Shown in pieces: positions 9,461 to 19,033 of a stretch of 64,000 bases of DNA. The notes beneath the pieces were generated by a model that worked only from the letters and a program-made list of their open reading frames with translations, did not search any database and was not told the DNA's origin. The first letter of the stretch is position 1, and each line of letters begins with the position of its first letter. The stretch is from Euglena gracilis (lineage: Eukaryota > Euglenida > Euglenophyceae > Euglenales). Made by a program: the position numbers and the translations under genes. The stretch covers positions 21,588,954 through 21,652,953 of the forward strand of contig CP154954.1 in assembly GCA_039621445.1 (NCBI GenBank), given 5' to 3'.

Positions 9461-11407
9461 CTGCCAACTTGCTTTTTTGACTCCTTGTCCAACGACCCCC
9501 CCCCCCCAGTTGGAGGACAGAGGTTACCGGTCGTTGGAGCCCCGCCAAAGGTGTCAAGAGAGAGGAGGCTGTGAATGTGTACTGCATGTTTGGTGCCATT
9601 GGAATGGTTGCAAACTCCAGGACCAGGGCTCTCTGTGTGGGGTCGCATCATTCCTCTGCTGTTTCAAAACACGCCCATTTGCCTCAAAATGCCCCACTGC
9701 CACCTTCCTCGCAAAATCCCCCATTTTCGCCTGTCCACAGCTGTCCAAGGCCAAAACTGGGGGATGACCCCCGGGGATCATCCCTGGGGGGAGGATGACC
9801 CCCCGGCGCTGGGTCCCAGATGAATGCTTTTTCCTCCTTGGTATTTTTAGGGGTATTTTTAGCCAAAAGAGCCCACCAACTTTACGGTCCAATTTGTCAC
9901 CCCACTTTTGTCTCCTCTGAAGGTGCCACCCCTCAGAATCACACCCGCCCACGTTGACTGAGAGGCTTTGCTTGTTGGCCATCCGCCATGGTCCATAAAC
10001 CATTTCAAATTTCTGGACTCATCAGATCCAGCCACGGTTGTGTTTTTTCCCTCTCTGGAGCAACTGAGAGGCTTACCTTTGTCCCTTTTGGGTGAAAATG
10101 CGACCAACGTGTCCCCCGACAGCCGCGCAGCCCCTTCCCTTGACACGGAGGAGACCGAAGCAAGGTTGGCTCAGCTCGGTCCGGGCGGGAAAAGGTTGGG
10201 AACAACTCCCGTGCGAATTGGCGGAACTCCGGAACGGCCAAACGGCCGGGCTTTTGCAGCAAGGTTTCAGGATCAGACAAGCAGTGCCCCCCCCCAAACC
10301 AAACTGAGGGAGGGTCCAACCACCACCATTGTTGTCTTTCTCTCATCCTCGGTGGGGAAACGCCCGGGGGGGCTCCCTGTCCTCTCCTCCCACCTCCACC
10401 ACCTTCCCCCCCCCCGACCACCACCAGCCCCTGCCCCCGGCCCACTCCCTGCCCAGCCTGAGAGGGGAGGAGAAAGCCACCCTGGCAGGGCGCTGTCCGT
10501 CTTTGACCGGGTAGCGGGGAGTGCCCTTTGGCCCAGCCCCACCTTGATGGGTCGGGACACACCGGCGCCTCCGCGCTATGCCCTATGCACTATGCGGGCC
10601 TGGTGGGCGGGTGTCCGGTGATGGGCAGTCCAAACGCTCAACTTTCCCTCCCCACGTTTGGGTGTGTGGGCAAGGTTCTAAGGCTGCAGAAGTTGATCCC
10701 GCAATGTCCATTTTCCCTCGCCACTTTGAATTTTTGTCCCGTTGTTTTAGCGAAGTGCGCACCCCCCCCCATTGGGGTTTGGGTGATAAGGGCAGGCAGG
10801 GGGGGGGCATTTTCACCCCATGGCTTGAGGCATTCCCCCAGATTTGGTTTCAGGAAGCCTGCTCTGCTGGGGGGGGAACACCCAAAAACATACCCCCCAA
10901 TAATATCCCCCCAAATACCATACAGTCCGAACAAAAATGACGGGACACAAAAATGATAGGAAAACACCCAATTTTTCCAATCATTTTCCCCCGCTTTTTT
11001 TCCCCTGTCATTTTTTTCTCCTCATGCCCTTTTCATTCCCTTTTGGGAGAGCCGCGTTCAGGCGTAATCAAATTTCACTCACAAAAGATGGGGTTTGACA
11101 TATGGTCAATTTTGGGTTTGGTTTTTTTTAAATGAAAAATCACCAAACACACATACACAGACAGAAGACCATTTTGGCTACTTTGGGGTGTTTTGAGTTG
11201 CCCTTTTTGCTGAATATCTTTCCTCATAGGTGGGAAAATTGCCACCAAATTTCTGTGAACGCTGAACTTTCTCATCATTATCCGAAACCGAAATTATCCC
11301 ATCATATTTTCCCCGTCAATTTCTTTCCTGTTGTTTTTTCCCTGTTATTTTTGTTTCCTGTCATTTTTGTCAAGACCGTATGATAGTATATCCCCGTTAC
11401 CTGGGAC
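9461..11407. other. Spacer with one GC-rich open frame, coding status doubtful
   Basis: A + strand frame is open from 9968 to 10621 (217 codons). It includes a mixed-composition part (about 10090-10300: LDTEETEARLAQLGPGG, RIGGTPERPNGRAFAARF) before a Pro-rich tail over C runs. No domain is recognised and no pair of splice sites decides it. It could hold an exon of the neighbouring gene or be chance. The rest is C/G homopolymers and AT-richer unique DNA. Confidence 0.3.
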
Positions 11408-11720
11408 CAGGCTTGTGCTTAGTCGGGTGCCTACCCCACGGGGGGGGGGGGTGGGGGCTAGGGGCAGGCACCCCATAGCACCCGATCCGACCCCCCCCCG
11501 GGGGGGGGGGTAGGGTTTCGGGGGGTGCCTGCCCCTAGCAGGCACCCCCCTCCGACCCCAGCGCCGAAGGCGCCGGGGGCCCGGAAACGGCCATTTTCAA
11601 TGAAAATTTTCTGGGTCTGGCCCGGACCCCTATCCCCCCCGGGGGGGGGGGTGCCTGCTAGGGGCAGGCACCCTATAGCACCCACCCCCCCTCCCCCCCC
11701 GGTTGGTAAGCACAAGCATG
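11408..11720. mobile_element. MITE-like element, exact 8-bp target duplication
   Basis: Ends are CAGGCTTGTGCTTA and TAAGCACAAGCATG, inverted repeats with one mismatch. They are flanked on both sides by CCTGGGAC (11400-11407 and 11721-11728). The interior has paired G and C runs, two copies of GCAGGCACCCC-type sequence, and a GGCGCC stem. No coding capacity. The interior matches the elements at 36353 and 57410 (AGTCGGGTGC start, GGTTGGTAA end), so they form one family. The 8-bp duplication and CAG start fit hAT-type transposition; the family assignment is inference. Confidence 0.85.
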
Positions 11721-12314
11721 CCTGGGACTTCGGCTGCCCAATGAATACACCCCCCTCCTGGATAAAAGTGAGAAATCAAGCAAGGCGGAAAATATCGATT
11801 TCCCTCCGAAACAGCGTACCCCCCCCAAAAAACCTGGCGGGGTGCCAGGTTATTGGAACCAACTTTTGGCCCTGCCCCAGGTTATTTGGGCCCTTTTTTT
11901 CAGCGTCGTAAAGGAGCTTTGCCTTGCCAAGTTACTGAAACTATTTTTTTTTTGCCTCTCCCCCGCCAAGTTAATCGGCCACTGCCAGGAGCAATAACCC
12001 CTCCAGTTTTTTTGGGGGGGTATTTGACAAGGGCCCCACCCATCCCAGACTTCTCTGTCTTTTTTCCGAGGAATGCCACGCAAGGTTGCTCCCCCCTGAC
12101 CCACTGCTTGAGGCAAAAAGGGCAACCGGCCTTATGCGCCTGTCAGCCGGGAAGAGCGTACAAAACAACGCACCGATGATGGATGATGACCCGGGCGGAC
12201 TTTTGGAAATTCAAACTCAAAAAACCCTTAAATTGCACTTTTTTTTGTTACAAAATTGCTGAGTTATGCACATTTTTACACGTGCACCAACCAATTTCTA
12301 CAGTGCCCTCCCAG

Positions 12315-12399
12315 CCCCGGACTCTGCCCCGCACAACTGCCGGGAGGCACCGCTGGCCAGCAGCATGAAGGGCCCCACCGTGCTAAAGGCCCGGGCCAG
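12315..12399 (+). CDS. PP2C-family phosphatase, first recognised exon
   Basis: The exon is bounded by CCCAG acceptor (ends 12314) and GGCCAG|GTGGTG donor (12400). It encodes HNCREAPLASSMKGPTVLKA. SSMKG corresponds to the conserved N-terminal strand of PP2C (usually SSMQG/GR followed by MED). It ends in phase 2 and joins in frame to the exon at 13985, leading directly into the DGHG motif. The usual MED acidic motif is not present; the joint reads ARASAEE. The assignment rests mainly on its order and phase with the stronger downstream exons. Upstream sequence may hold a 5' exon with the start codon. Confidence 0.6.
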
Positions 12400-12509
12400 G
12401 TGGTGGCATCCCAAGGTTGGTTGGAAGGTCAGAACACTCCCTCCCCACTCCGCCAGATAGTTTTTTTTTCCATTTCTTGCAATAGGCCGAGAAAATGATG
12501 TATGTGTAA

Positions 12510-12510
<1 letters not shown>

Positions 12511-12574
<64 letters not shown>

Positions 12575-12591
12575 TGCATACAACGTGCATA

Positions 12592-12657
<66 letters not shown>
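12511..12657. repeat. (CAGA)n / (TCTG)n inverted microsatellite pair
   Basis: About 62 bp of CAGA repeats (12511-12572) are followed by a short spacer with GCATAC on each side, then about 60 bp of TCTG repeats (12598-12657). The arms are reverse complements, so the strand can fold into a near-perfect hairpin. Frames across it translate to Asp/Arg/Gln/Thr or Cys/Leu/Ser/Val repeats and are not genes. Confidence 0.95.
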
Positions 12658-12659
<2 letters not shown>

Positions 12660-12889
12660 AAGTATGTCTGTAAGTAAGTAAGTAAGTAAGTAAGTGTGTG
12701 TGTATGTATGTATGTGTGTATGTATGTATGTATGTATGTATGTATGTATGTATGTATGTATGTATGTATGTATGTATGTATGTATGTATGTATGTATGTA
12801 TGTATGTATGTATGTATGTATGTATGCATGTATGCATGTATGTATGTATGTATGTATGTATGTATGTATGTATGTATGTATGTATGTAG

Positions 12890-12920
<31 letters not shown>

Positions 12921-13373
12921 TGTATGTATGTATGTATGTATGTATGTATGTATGTATGTATGTATGTATGTATGTATGTATGTATGTATGTATGTATGTA
13001 TGTATGTATGTATGTATGTATGTATGTATGTGTATATATGTATGTATGTATGCATAATGAGCATGCATGCATGCATGCATGCATGCATGCATGCATGCAT
13101 GCATGTATGTATGTATGTATGTATGTATGTATGTATGTATGTATGTATGTATGTATGTATGTATGTATGTATGTATGTATGTATGTATGTATGTATGTAT
13201 GTATGTATGTATGTATGTATGTATGTATGTATGTATGTATGTATGTATGTATGTATGTATGTATGTATGTATGCATGTATGCATGCATGCATGCATGCAT
13301 GCATGCATGCATGCATGCATGCATGTATGTATGTATGTATGTATGTATGTATGTATGTATGTATGTATGTATG

Positions 13374-13407
<34 letters not shown>

Positions 13408-13806
13408 TGTATGTGTATGTATGTATGTATGTATGTATGTATGTATGTATGTATGTATGTATGTATGTATGTATGTATGTATGCATGTATGCATGCATGC
13501 ATGCATGCATGCATGCATGCATGCATGCATGTATGTATGTATGTATGTATGTATGTATGTATGTATGTATGTATGTATGTATGTATGTATGTATGTATGT
13601 ATGTATGTATGTATGTATGTATGTATGTATGTATGTATGTATGTATGTGTATGTATGTATGTATGTATGTATGTATGTATGTATGTATGTATGTATGTAT
13701 GTATGTATGTATGTATGTATGTATGTATGTATGTATGTATGTATGTATGTATGTATGCATGTGTTGTTTGTTTGTATGTATGTGTTGTTTGTATGTATGT
13801 ACGTAT
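12658..13806. repeat. Tetranucleotide (TATG)n array with GCAT blocks
   Basis: About 1.1 kb of TATG repeats follows a short GTAA stretch. It is interrupted by three pure GCAT blocks (13061-13104, 13281-13324, 13491-13531) and sparse variants (TGTATATATG at 13031 and 13373, GTGTATG at 13411 and 13646). Long ORFs on both strands (up to 609 codons) are this repeat read as MYVC or IHTY and are not genes. The array lies in the first intron of the PP2C gene. Confidence 0.97.
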
Positions 13807-13984
13807 GGGGGATTCTCACGAGGGGGGGCTCGACCCCTACCCGCATCCTGGTGAGGAGGGATGGGTAAGAATGCTGGAGGTTTATGGAAATTGGATGGCC
13901 AGGCGGGGTGTGTGGGGGCCGCTGGCTGACGGGGACGCCCACGCGGACGAAGGAGAAGCCGCCGTGGGCCGGGGCGGGCCGCAG

Positions 13985-14056
13985 CGCGGAGGAGGGGCTG
14001 GCGGGGGACGGCGTGCTGGACGACGCGGTGGTGGGGCTCTTCGACGGGCACGGGGC
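13985..14056 (+). CDS. PP2C-family phosphatase, DGHG exon
   Basis: The exon runs from a GGCCGCAG acceptor (ends 13984) to a GGGGC|GTCTGG donor (14057). It encodes SAEEGLAGDGVLDDAVVGL then FDGHG. FDGHG is the PP2C metal-binding motif (Asp60/Gly61 in human PP2C-alpha) and is intact. Hydrophobic VVGLF matches the beta strand before it. It enters in phase 2 from the 12315 exon and leaves in phase 2. An earlier acceptor (GGCCAG at 13895-13900) would extend the exon but breaks phase with the previous one. Confidence 0.8.
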
Positions 14057-14275
14057 GTCTGGGGGGGCCCCGCCAAAGCCCCCCCCTCTGGAGGCTGCAG
14101 CCATAGCGGGACTGCAGAACGAGGCACGCATCCCTGGTCTCTTGTTTTGCGCTCCATGCGGCCCGGTGTGTGCAGCCCGGGCCCCGAGGCCTGTTTGGCG
14201 GTTTCTCTCCATTCATGCGCACAGTCCGCTCCAACCGACTGTGAAATTACTTGAATGGGGGTTTTCCTCGGTTAG

Positions 14276-14354
14276 GCATTCCCCGGCCCCTCCACCTGGG
14301 ACGGAAGTCGCCGCCTACGCTCGGGACACGATGCTCCACAACCTCGTGACCAGG
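14276..14354 (+). CDS. PP2C-family phosphatase, exon 3
   Basis: It follows a GGTTAG acceptor (14275) and ends at ACCAGG|GTTTGA (donor 14355). GTEVAAYARDTMLHNLVTR corresponds to the helix after DGHGG in PP2C (pattern GG-x-E-A-A-x-Y...L...L). Entry in phase 2 and exit in phase 0 match the neighbouring exons. Because the acceptor lies 28 bases before GTEV, a short Pro-rich insert (HSPAPPP) is predicted after DGHG. A tighter joint directly at GGG ACG would give a more typical DGHGGTEV but lacks conventional splice dinucleotides. Confidence 0.8.
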
Positions 14355-15040
14355 GTTTGATATAAGGAGGGCGTACATGGTTTAGGTGGGGGTTGTCCCC
14401 CCCCCTCCTGGCCCGCAGGGGGGGTCCGGACCCCCCCCCCCCCACCTGCCAGGGGGGTCCGGACCGACCCTCGGGGGAGGGGTTCCCGGGACCCCCCCCA
14501 AAAGGGTCAATTTTTTCCTCTGGCACTTCGCTCCGAATTTTTTTTTTGCATTTTTGGCACATTTTTGCCCGAAAAAGTGCCCAAAATGGCACTTTTGGTC
14601 GTTTTGGGGGGTCGAAAATTTTCGGTCACCCAGACCGCGCCACTGTTTAGGTGGGGGGTGTGTCCGCTCCCCCCCCCCCCCTCCTGGCCCGCAGGGGTCC
14701 GGACCCCCCCCCCACCTGTCCTTACATCGAACCCTGCTCGTGACCTCCGGCTGCTACCCACCCATGGCCACTGCCAACACCCTTTCGTTGGGGAGTCCTT
14801 TTTGCCATTGTTTATTTAGAACGATAATCTCAAAGCACACGCTGCGTTGTGTTGTTGTTAACTCAGTTGACAGAAACACGGTGTGTATTTTTTGTGGCTT
14901 CATCAGCGCCCCGCCAGTCCTGGAAAGCGAGAAATGGCCTCATCCAGCCCTGGGTGTTTTCTGACTCCTTTCTGACTGGGAGGTAGTGGTCCTCCCTGGT
15001 GAAGGACAGTTTGTCAGGAGCCCCTGCCATGCCATGCCAG
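14355..15040 (+). other. PP2C intron with paired C/G runs
   Basis: No exon seen. Two near-copies of a module occur (14375-14475 and 14640-14730): GTTTAGGTGGGGG, a C run, CTCCTGGCCCGCAGG and GTCCGGACCC. Between them lies sequence shared with 8700-8790 and 16190-16290 (tttccggtgctc-like, AAATTTT, CCAAAATGGCACTTTTGGTCG). This looks like a repeat-derived intron. Confidence 0.55.
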
Positions 15041-15144
15041 GCCGTGCCTCCGATGGACCTGCAGGCCGCCCTGATCGACGCCTTCCGCGTGACGGACAAG
15101 CGGATCCGGGAGTGGGGCCAGGCTGTTGTTCAGGCAGTGTTCCC
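15041..15144 (+). CDS. PP2C-family phosphatase, exon 4
   Basis: After CATGCCAG (acceptor ends 15040) the frame reads AVPPMDLQAALIDAFRVTD and KRIREWGQ. This matches the PP2C helix with the pattern A(L/I)..AF..TD. A phase-2 donor CC|GTGTGTG at 15145 joins it in frame to the next exon. A GC donor after GGGGCCAG (15121) is an alternative end. The entry phase 0 agrees with exon 3. Confidence 0.8.
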
Positions 15145-15571
15145 GTGTGTGATGGGAAAGTCCATATGCAGCTCATCCTGTGCCTTTGCACCTACAAAGC
15201 CATGCATGTCTCTGTCCTCGTATTTTTGGTCTTCTCTTCTCTTCTCTTCTGTTCTCTTCTGCTTCTTTTTTCTGATCTCGTTATTTTTAAAAGAATTCTC
15301 TTGGTCTTGAATCATTTTCTTCTGTCTATGTCTTTTGATCTGCTGGTTTGTTGATTTGTGCTTGATTTTTTTTGTTTCTTGTTTGTGTCTTGTGTTTTGT
15401 TGTCATCGACATATTGGCATGTGCGACATGTTTTTCTTGGTGTGTGTGAAAACAAACACTTCAGCGTGTGAGGGTGTATTTCTATTTTATTTGTATTTCT
15501 ATTTCTATTTTACGCACCCCACCACACCCCAATGCCCCCGGCTACACTCAATGATCCCCCCCCTGCTGTAG
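15145..15571 (+). other. PP2C intron, pyrimidine-rich
   Basis: No repeat element identified. It contains a CTTCTCTTCT-type pyrimidine tract (about 15230-15275) and T-rich sequence, ending in CCCCCCCCTGCTGTAG, a good polypyrimidine tract and acceptor. Unlike most introns in this window it has few G runs. Confidence 0.55.
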
Positions 15572-15823
15572 GGCCAACCCCAACGCTGCCAACGGTGCCT
15601 CGTTGCACTGGGCCCCTCCCCGACCGGCCGGTGCTGAACGGCGGCCTCGCCGGGTCTCGCTCAACAACGAGCCGGCCCGGGTCGGCACCACCGCCCTGGT
15701 GGCCGTGCTGCGCCGGGGCACGCTGTGGGTCGCCAACGCCGGGGACTCCCGGGCGCTGCTGAGGGGGCCGGGCCCGGCGACAGCGTGGGCGGGGGGGAGG
15801 GGGCTGCGGCCCGCACCTGTGCG
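15572..15823 (+). CDS. PP2C-family phosphatase, exon 5 (GTTAL...VANAGDSRALL)
   Basis: This is the most diagnostic exon. RVGTTALVAVLRRGTLWVAN followed by AGDSRALL is the PP2C core (usual G(S/T)TA...VANVGDSRAVL), with all of its conserved positions kept. It opens after CTGTAG (15571) in phase 2 and can close at GTGCG|GTGCTG (15824). The stretch after ALL (RGPGPATAWAGG...) is Gly/Pro-rich and longer than usual. The first 35 residues (ANPNAANGASLHW...) form a linker before GTT. Length, motif order and splice phases agree with the flanking exons. Confidence 0.9.
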
Positions 15824-16809
15824 GTGCTGTGGGGGGGGGGGGTGAGGTTTGGCACACTTGTGCACCACGCCAGGGTTCGGCATACGGGGGTTTCACGGCT
15901 TCATTTGGGAGGCTTCCTACCCTCCTGGACCGGGCACCTACTGCATTTTTTTTCTCATCACAGCTTCCTCCATCACAGCCCCCCAGCCTTGATCTAGCTC
16001 CATCCACCAAAATGTCGAGAAGGCAAAAATGTGTTAGAAATTTTTGTTTTTTTCATCGACCCAGCCCAGCACAGCCCCCTCCCCTCCAGCCCTGGACCCC
16101 CTCCGGGGGGTCTGGAACCCCGGGGGGGGGGGTCCGGATTCACTCCGGGGGGCCAACCTGGTCCCCCAATAAGGTCAAGTTTTTTTTTTCTTTCCGGTGC
16201 TCTGCGCCGAAAATTTTTGGTCATTTCGACAAAGGTTTGCCAAAAAATTCCAAGATGTCATTTCGGATCTGTTTGGAAACGTTTTTGTCCCGGAGCTTAG
16301 CCCCTGTTTAGATGGGGGTTCCCCTCCTTGAGCAGGGGTCCAACCTCCACCTGCTCAGAAGTTTGTTTCAGCCAAGTTGGTGAATAGGCAGGGTGTTTGG
16401 CCAGGCCTACTCCCAAGAAGCGCAGGTTGGTGAGTACAGGCACCGAGGCCAACCTCCCAAGTGGGTAGGGCATTCCGGAGGGGGGGGGGGCAGGGCAACC
16501 TGAATCCGGGGGTTCGGTTTGGTGTCAACTGTGTTCGGGACCTCGAAGACATGCTGCATTTGGGTGCCACACGTCCTTGATGCTCCAGCGGCCACCTGTT
16601 TGCGGCCGCTCCCATCCATAGCCAGCTCTACTAAGGTAATCAATTTCCGCTTTGGGAAACTGTGAACTTTTCAGCAAGCTTCTGGGGGAGGGGAAAATGC
16701 GTGGTGCTGTCTGTGGGGTTGACGGAGAGGGGTCACTCGGATCGTTTCCGGGATGCAGCTCAGGTGCAGGGTTCTGGGGGGGAGTTAGGCAGGCCTTGGG
16801 GCTTGCCAG
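15824..16809 (+). other. PP2C intron carrying a dispersed repeat
   Basis: No exon found. 15945-16110 is a diverged direct copy of 61045-61200 (shared TTCCTCCATCACAGCCCCC, TTGATCTAGC, CATCCACCAAAATGTCGA, GGCAAAAATGTGTTAGAAA and a GACCCAGCCCAGC run). It is followed by G/C runs and a segment shared with 14510-14610. The remainder is unique. Confidence 0.6.
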
Positions 16810-16979
16810 GCCGGGCCCCGGGCCGGTGCACCAGGACTTCACGACGACCCGCCTCGCGGACCTCCACACCCCGACCAACGAGGCGGAGCGGCACCTCGTC
16901 CAGAAGCGGGGCGGCACGGTGACGTTCCGCGAGGGGGCGTGGCGGGTCAACGGCGAGCTGCTGGTGACCCGCCTCCTCG
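16810..16979 (+). CDS. PP2C-family phosphatase, exon 6
   Basis: It opens after TTGCCAG (16809) in phase 2 and closes at CTCCTCG|GTGTGC (16980) in phase 1. HTPTNEAERHLVQKRGGTVT and WRVNGELLVTRLL match the PP2C segment in which E-x-x-R-(I/L)...GG-x-V is followed by RV-x-G-x-L-(A/S)-V-(S/T)-R. At the expected SRA(I/L)GD motif this protein reads TRLLVA after joining the next exon, so the Gly-Asp pair is lost. The usual DHKP sequence before E-x-x-R is replaced by LHTP. Confidence 0.85.
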
Positions 16980-18386
16980 GTGTGCCCCACTGCCATCCGG
17001 GGTTTGTGCCGCCCCCCCTCCCCATGCCCTCCCCTCCCAGATGACTGTCCTCCACAATGTACCCAAACTGTCTCCTGCCTCCATTCTCACCCACTCAGCT
17101 GTCTTCTACCCCTGGCATAATGTCTTGGTCTGATGCGAAAGGTTTTTGTCTAATCTCGGTGATGCAGTTTCCCAATTTAGAACCCCTTTTCCTGGGGGGG
17201 TGCTGCTGGGAGGTTGGTTCGCGAGAGGTTGGGCCACCGTCGGTCGCAGCCCAACCGGGGTCCAACCAATCTGCCAACGTCCGTGGTGGGGAGGATTGGC
17301 AATGGATGCATGAATGAACAAAAGTCGTTTGGAAAAAATTGGCGGAACAAAATCCTGACAAATCTTTTTCTACCATTTTGGCCTAGACTACCCAATTTTT
17401 CCACATGTTTTTCAGAAATTTTTGAAAATTACACCCTATTTTTCAAACATCACTTTCATGTCTTTCAATTGTCAATCATATCAAGAGATTTGCTCAGGTG
17501 GTTTGATTTTCAGTTGTTCGTAATTATCCTTCCTTGCTCAGCGATTTGAATCATGTTGTGAGGTTTCCAATGTGTGGTGTCACATGAAATACACTTTCCT
17601 GTGTAATTTTTTTGGTAGGGGGGGAAGTCTGCCAATTTTTTCCGCACGTTTGTTTTGCACGACATCTTTCCAATACATTTTCCCACAATTTTGGCCGAGA
17701 CCACCACTTGCTTTCGCCTGCAAATTTTTCCATCCAGTTTATTTCGTCAGCACCAACCGTGGTATGCCTTGGGGATCGCTGAGCAATGATACCCTGAGGC
17801 TTACCCTGGAGGGAAGGGGGGGGGGCAGGGTTTTTTTTTTTAGCCTTGGACCCCCTGGGGGGGGGAAGGGGGGTAGGGTGGGTGGGTCTGGCAGAGCCCC
17901 CGGGGTCCCCCCGGGGTCTCCCCCAGGGGATATGCTTTTCAGCGCCAAAGGCGCCTAAAATTTTTGAAAAAGGTGCTATTTTTAGCATTTTTCGCGATTT
18001 TGGCCATTTTCAGGGGAAAGTGAGTGGGTCCCCCGGGAACCCCCCCCCCGGGGGGGGGGCCCCAGGGGTGGGTGGGGGTGGACCCCCCTCCCCCTGGTCT
18101 TAAAAAAAAACCCCTGGGGGGTCCCAAGCACCCTGACATTTTCCTCGGGCAGTGTTCACACTTCAGGTTAAGTGCATTAACTAACTGCATTATAATTAAT
18201 TATAAGTAAAAATATTATGTATATTTTATAGTTTTTATAATATAAAAAGTATAATATATATTGCATATACAGTATTACATATAATATATAATATGCATAT
18301 TATATTACACAGTATATATATACGTATATTAATCATAATTACATTGTATCAGGCAACCATTGGGTTTTCGCCCTCCAAGTTCCTAG
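16980..18386 (+). other. PP2C intron: unique DNA, one MITE, AT-rich block
   Basis: No exon recognised. 17040-17800 is AT-richer unique sequence, 17826-18116 is a MITE-like element listed separately, and 18180-18350 is an AT-rich block with TATA/ATAT tracts. The intron ends in TTCCTAG. Confidence 0.55.
17826..18116. mobile_element. MITE-like element, CAGGG(T)n family
   Basis: Ends are CAGGGTTTTTTTTTTTAG and CTTAAAAAAAAACCCCTG. The interior follows a fixed order: G run, AGCCCC, GATATGCTTTTCAGCGCC, AAAATTTTTGAAAAAGGTGC, CGCGATTTTGGCCATTTTC, G-rich, C run. The copies at 21891, 38619 and 55502 share this order. Target duplications cannot be judged because both flanks are G runs. It is non-coding. 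Confidence 0.75.
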
Positions 18387-18479
18387 TCGCGGCCAACCTC
18401 CGCCCCTGGCGGGTGGTCACCTGCCATCCCCACGTCACCAGCCACAAAATCGACCCCTCCAGACCAGGGATGGAACGGA
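18387..18479 (+). CDS. PP2C-family phosphatase, exon 7
   Basis: After TTCCTAG (18386) the frame enters in phase 1, matching exon 6, and reads AANLRPWRVVTCHPHVTSHK then IDPS. This corresponds to the PP2C segment after SRALGD (typically LRPWVVxxPEVTxHxL/I). The joint gives LLVTRLL-VAANLRPW, aligned without gap to the family. The right boundary is not settled. The first GT is at 18480 but its phase does not agree with the next exon, so the true end could be nearer 18460 with a non-GT donor. Recognition rests on position, phase and pattern. Confidence 0.65.
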
Positions 18480-18862
18480 GTGCATGCCTCCTGAGCTGTA
18501 CCAGCCAAATGAGAGGGGGCATCCAAGTTTGATTCCAGATTTTTCCAAGACCTTTGAATGAAACAGAACTTTGTTGTTGGTATAACAGAACTTTGTTATT
18601 GATAAACGATGGATTTGTTATTGATGTAACAAACGCAGTTTGAATAATTTCAGACCTCTCTTTTTTTGGGAATAACTCTGCAACCCACACACGTGCAGTT
18701 TTGTTTTGCCTTGTCCAGTCGCTGCATACCAACCCCCCCCCCCCCCCGGGAAACTGTCATGCCCGAGAACCTGTCAAGGTCCTGGTACTGGCCAACCTGT
18801 CAGGTGACAGTTTCCCGGGGGGGGGGGGGTGGGGCACCCGCTGTGCCTGTGGGTTGGGCCAG
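18480..18862 (+). repeat. PP2C intron with a fold-back element next to exon 8
   Basis: 18734-18831 contains a C run, GGGAAACTGTCA, GCCCGAGAACCTGTCA, GGTACTGGCCAACCTGTCA, TGACAGTTTCCC and a G run: a small inverted-repeat element. Relatives are at 34934-35082 and, more diverged, 51605-51715. It ends about 30 bp before the exon 8 acceptor. The rest of the stretch is unique. Confidence 0.6.
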
Positions 18863-19033
18863 CCCTGCGGCCGGGACTGCTGTGTGCTGCTGGCGGCGGG
18901 CCTCTGGAGTGTGATGACGGAGGCGGACGTGGCGGAGTTCCTGGCGGCCGCCTTCCAGGAGGTGCAGGCGTCGCTGCGGGACCTGCAGCAGCCGAGCCTG
19001 ACCGTGGAGGCTGTCCTGCGGCGCCGCCAGTCC
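18863..19033 (+). CDS. PP2C-family phosphatase, exon 8 with altered DGLWD motif
   Basis: GRDCCVLLAAGLWSVMTEAD aligns to the PP2C segment D-x-F-L-I-L-A-x-D-G-L-W-D-V-M. The metal-binding Asp (Asp239 in human PP2C-alpha) is Ala here and the Asp after Trp is Ser. The codons are clean, with no frameshift. It continues with VAEFLAAAFQEVQASLRDL. A GGGCCAG acceptor ends at 18862. A phase-0 donor TCC|GTCCTG at 19034 would join it in frame to the 25531 exon, though intermediate exons are possible. The loss of key residues suggests a catalytically weak or dead phosphatase. Confidence 0.8.

Noticed and set aside
12298-14254. ORFs of up to 609 codons on both strands over 12.3-14.3 kb
   Set aside because: They are translations of the TATG, CAGA and GCAT repeats (IHTY, MYVC, TDRQ strings) in several frames at once.
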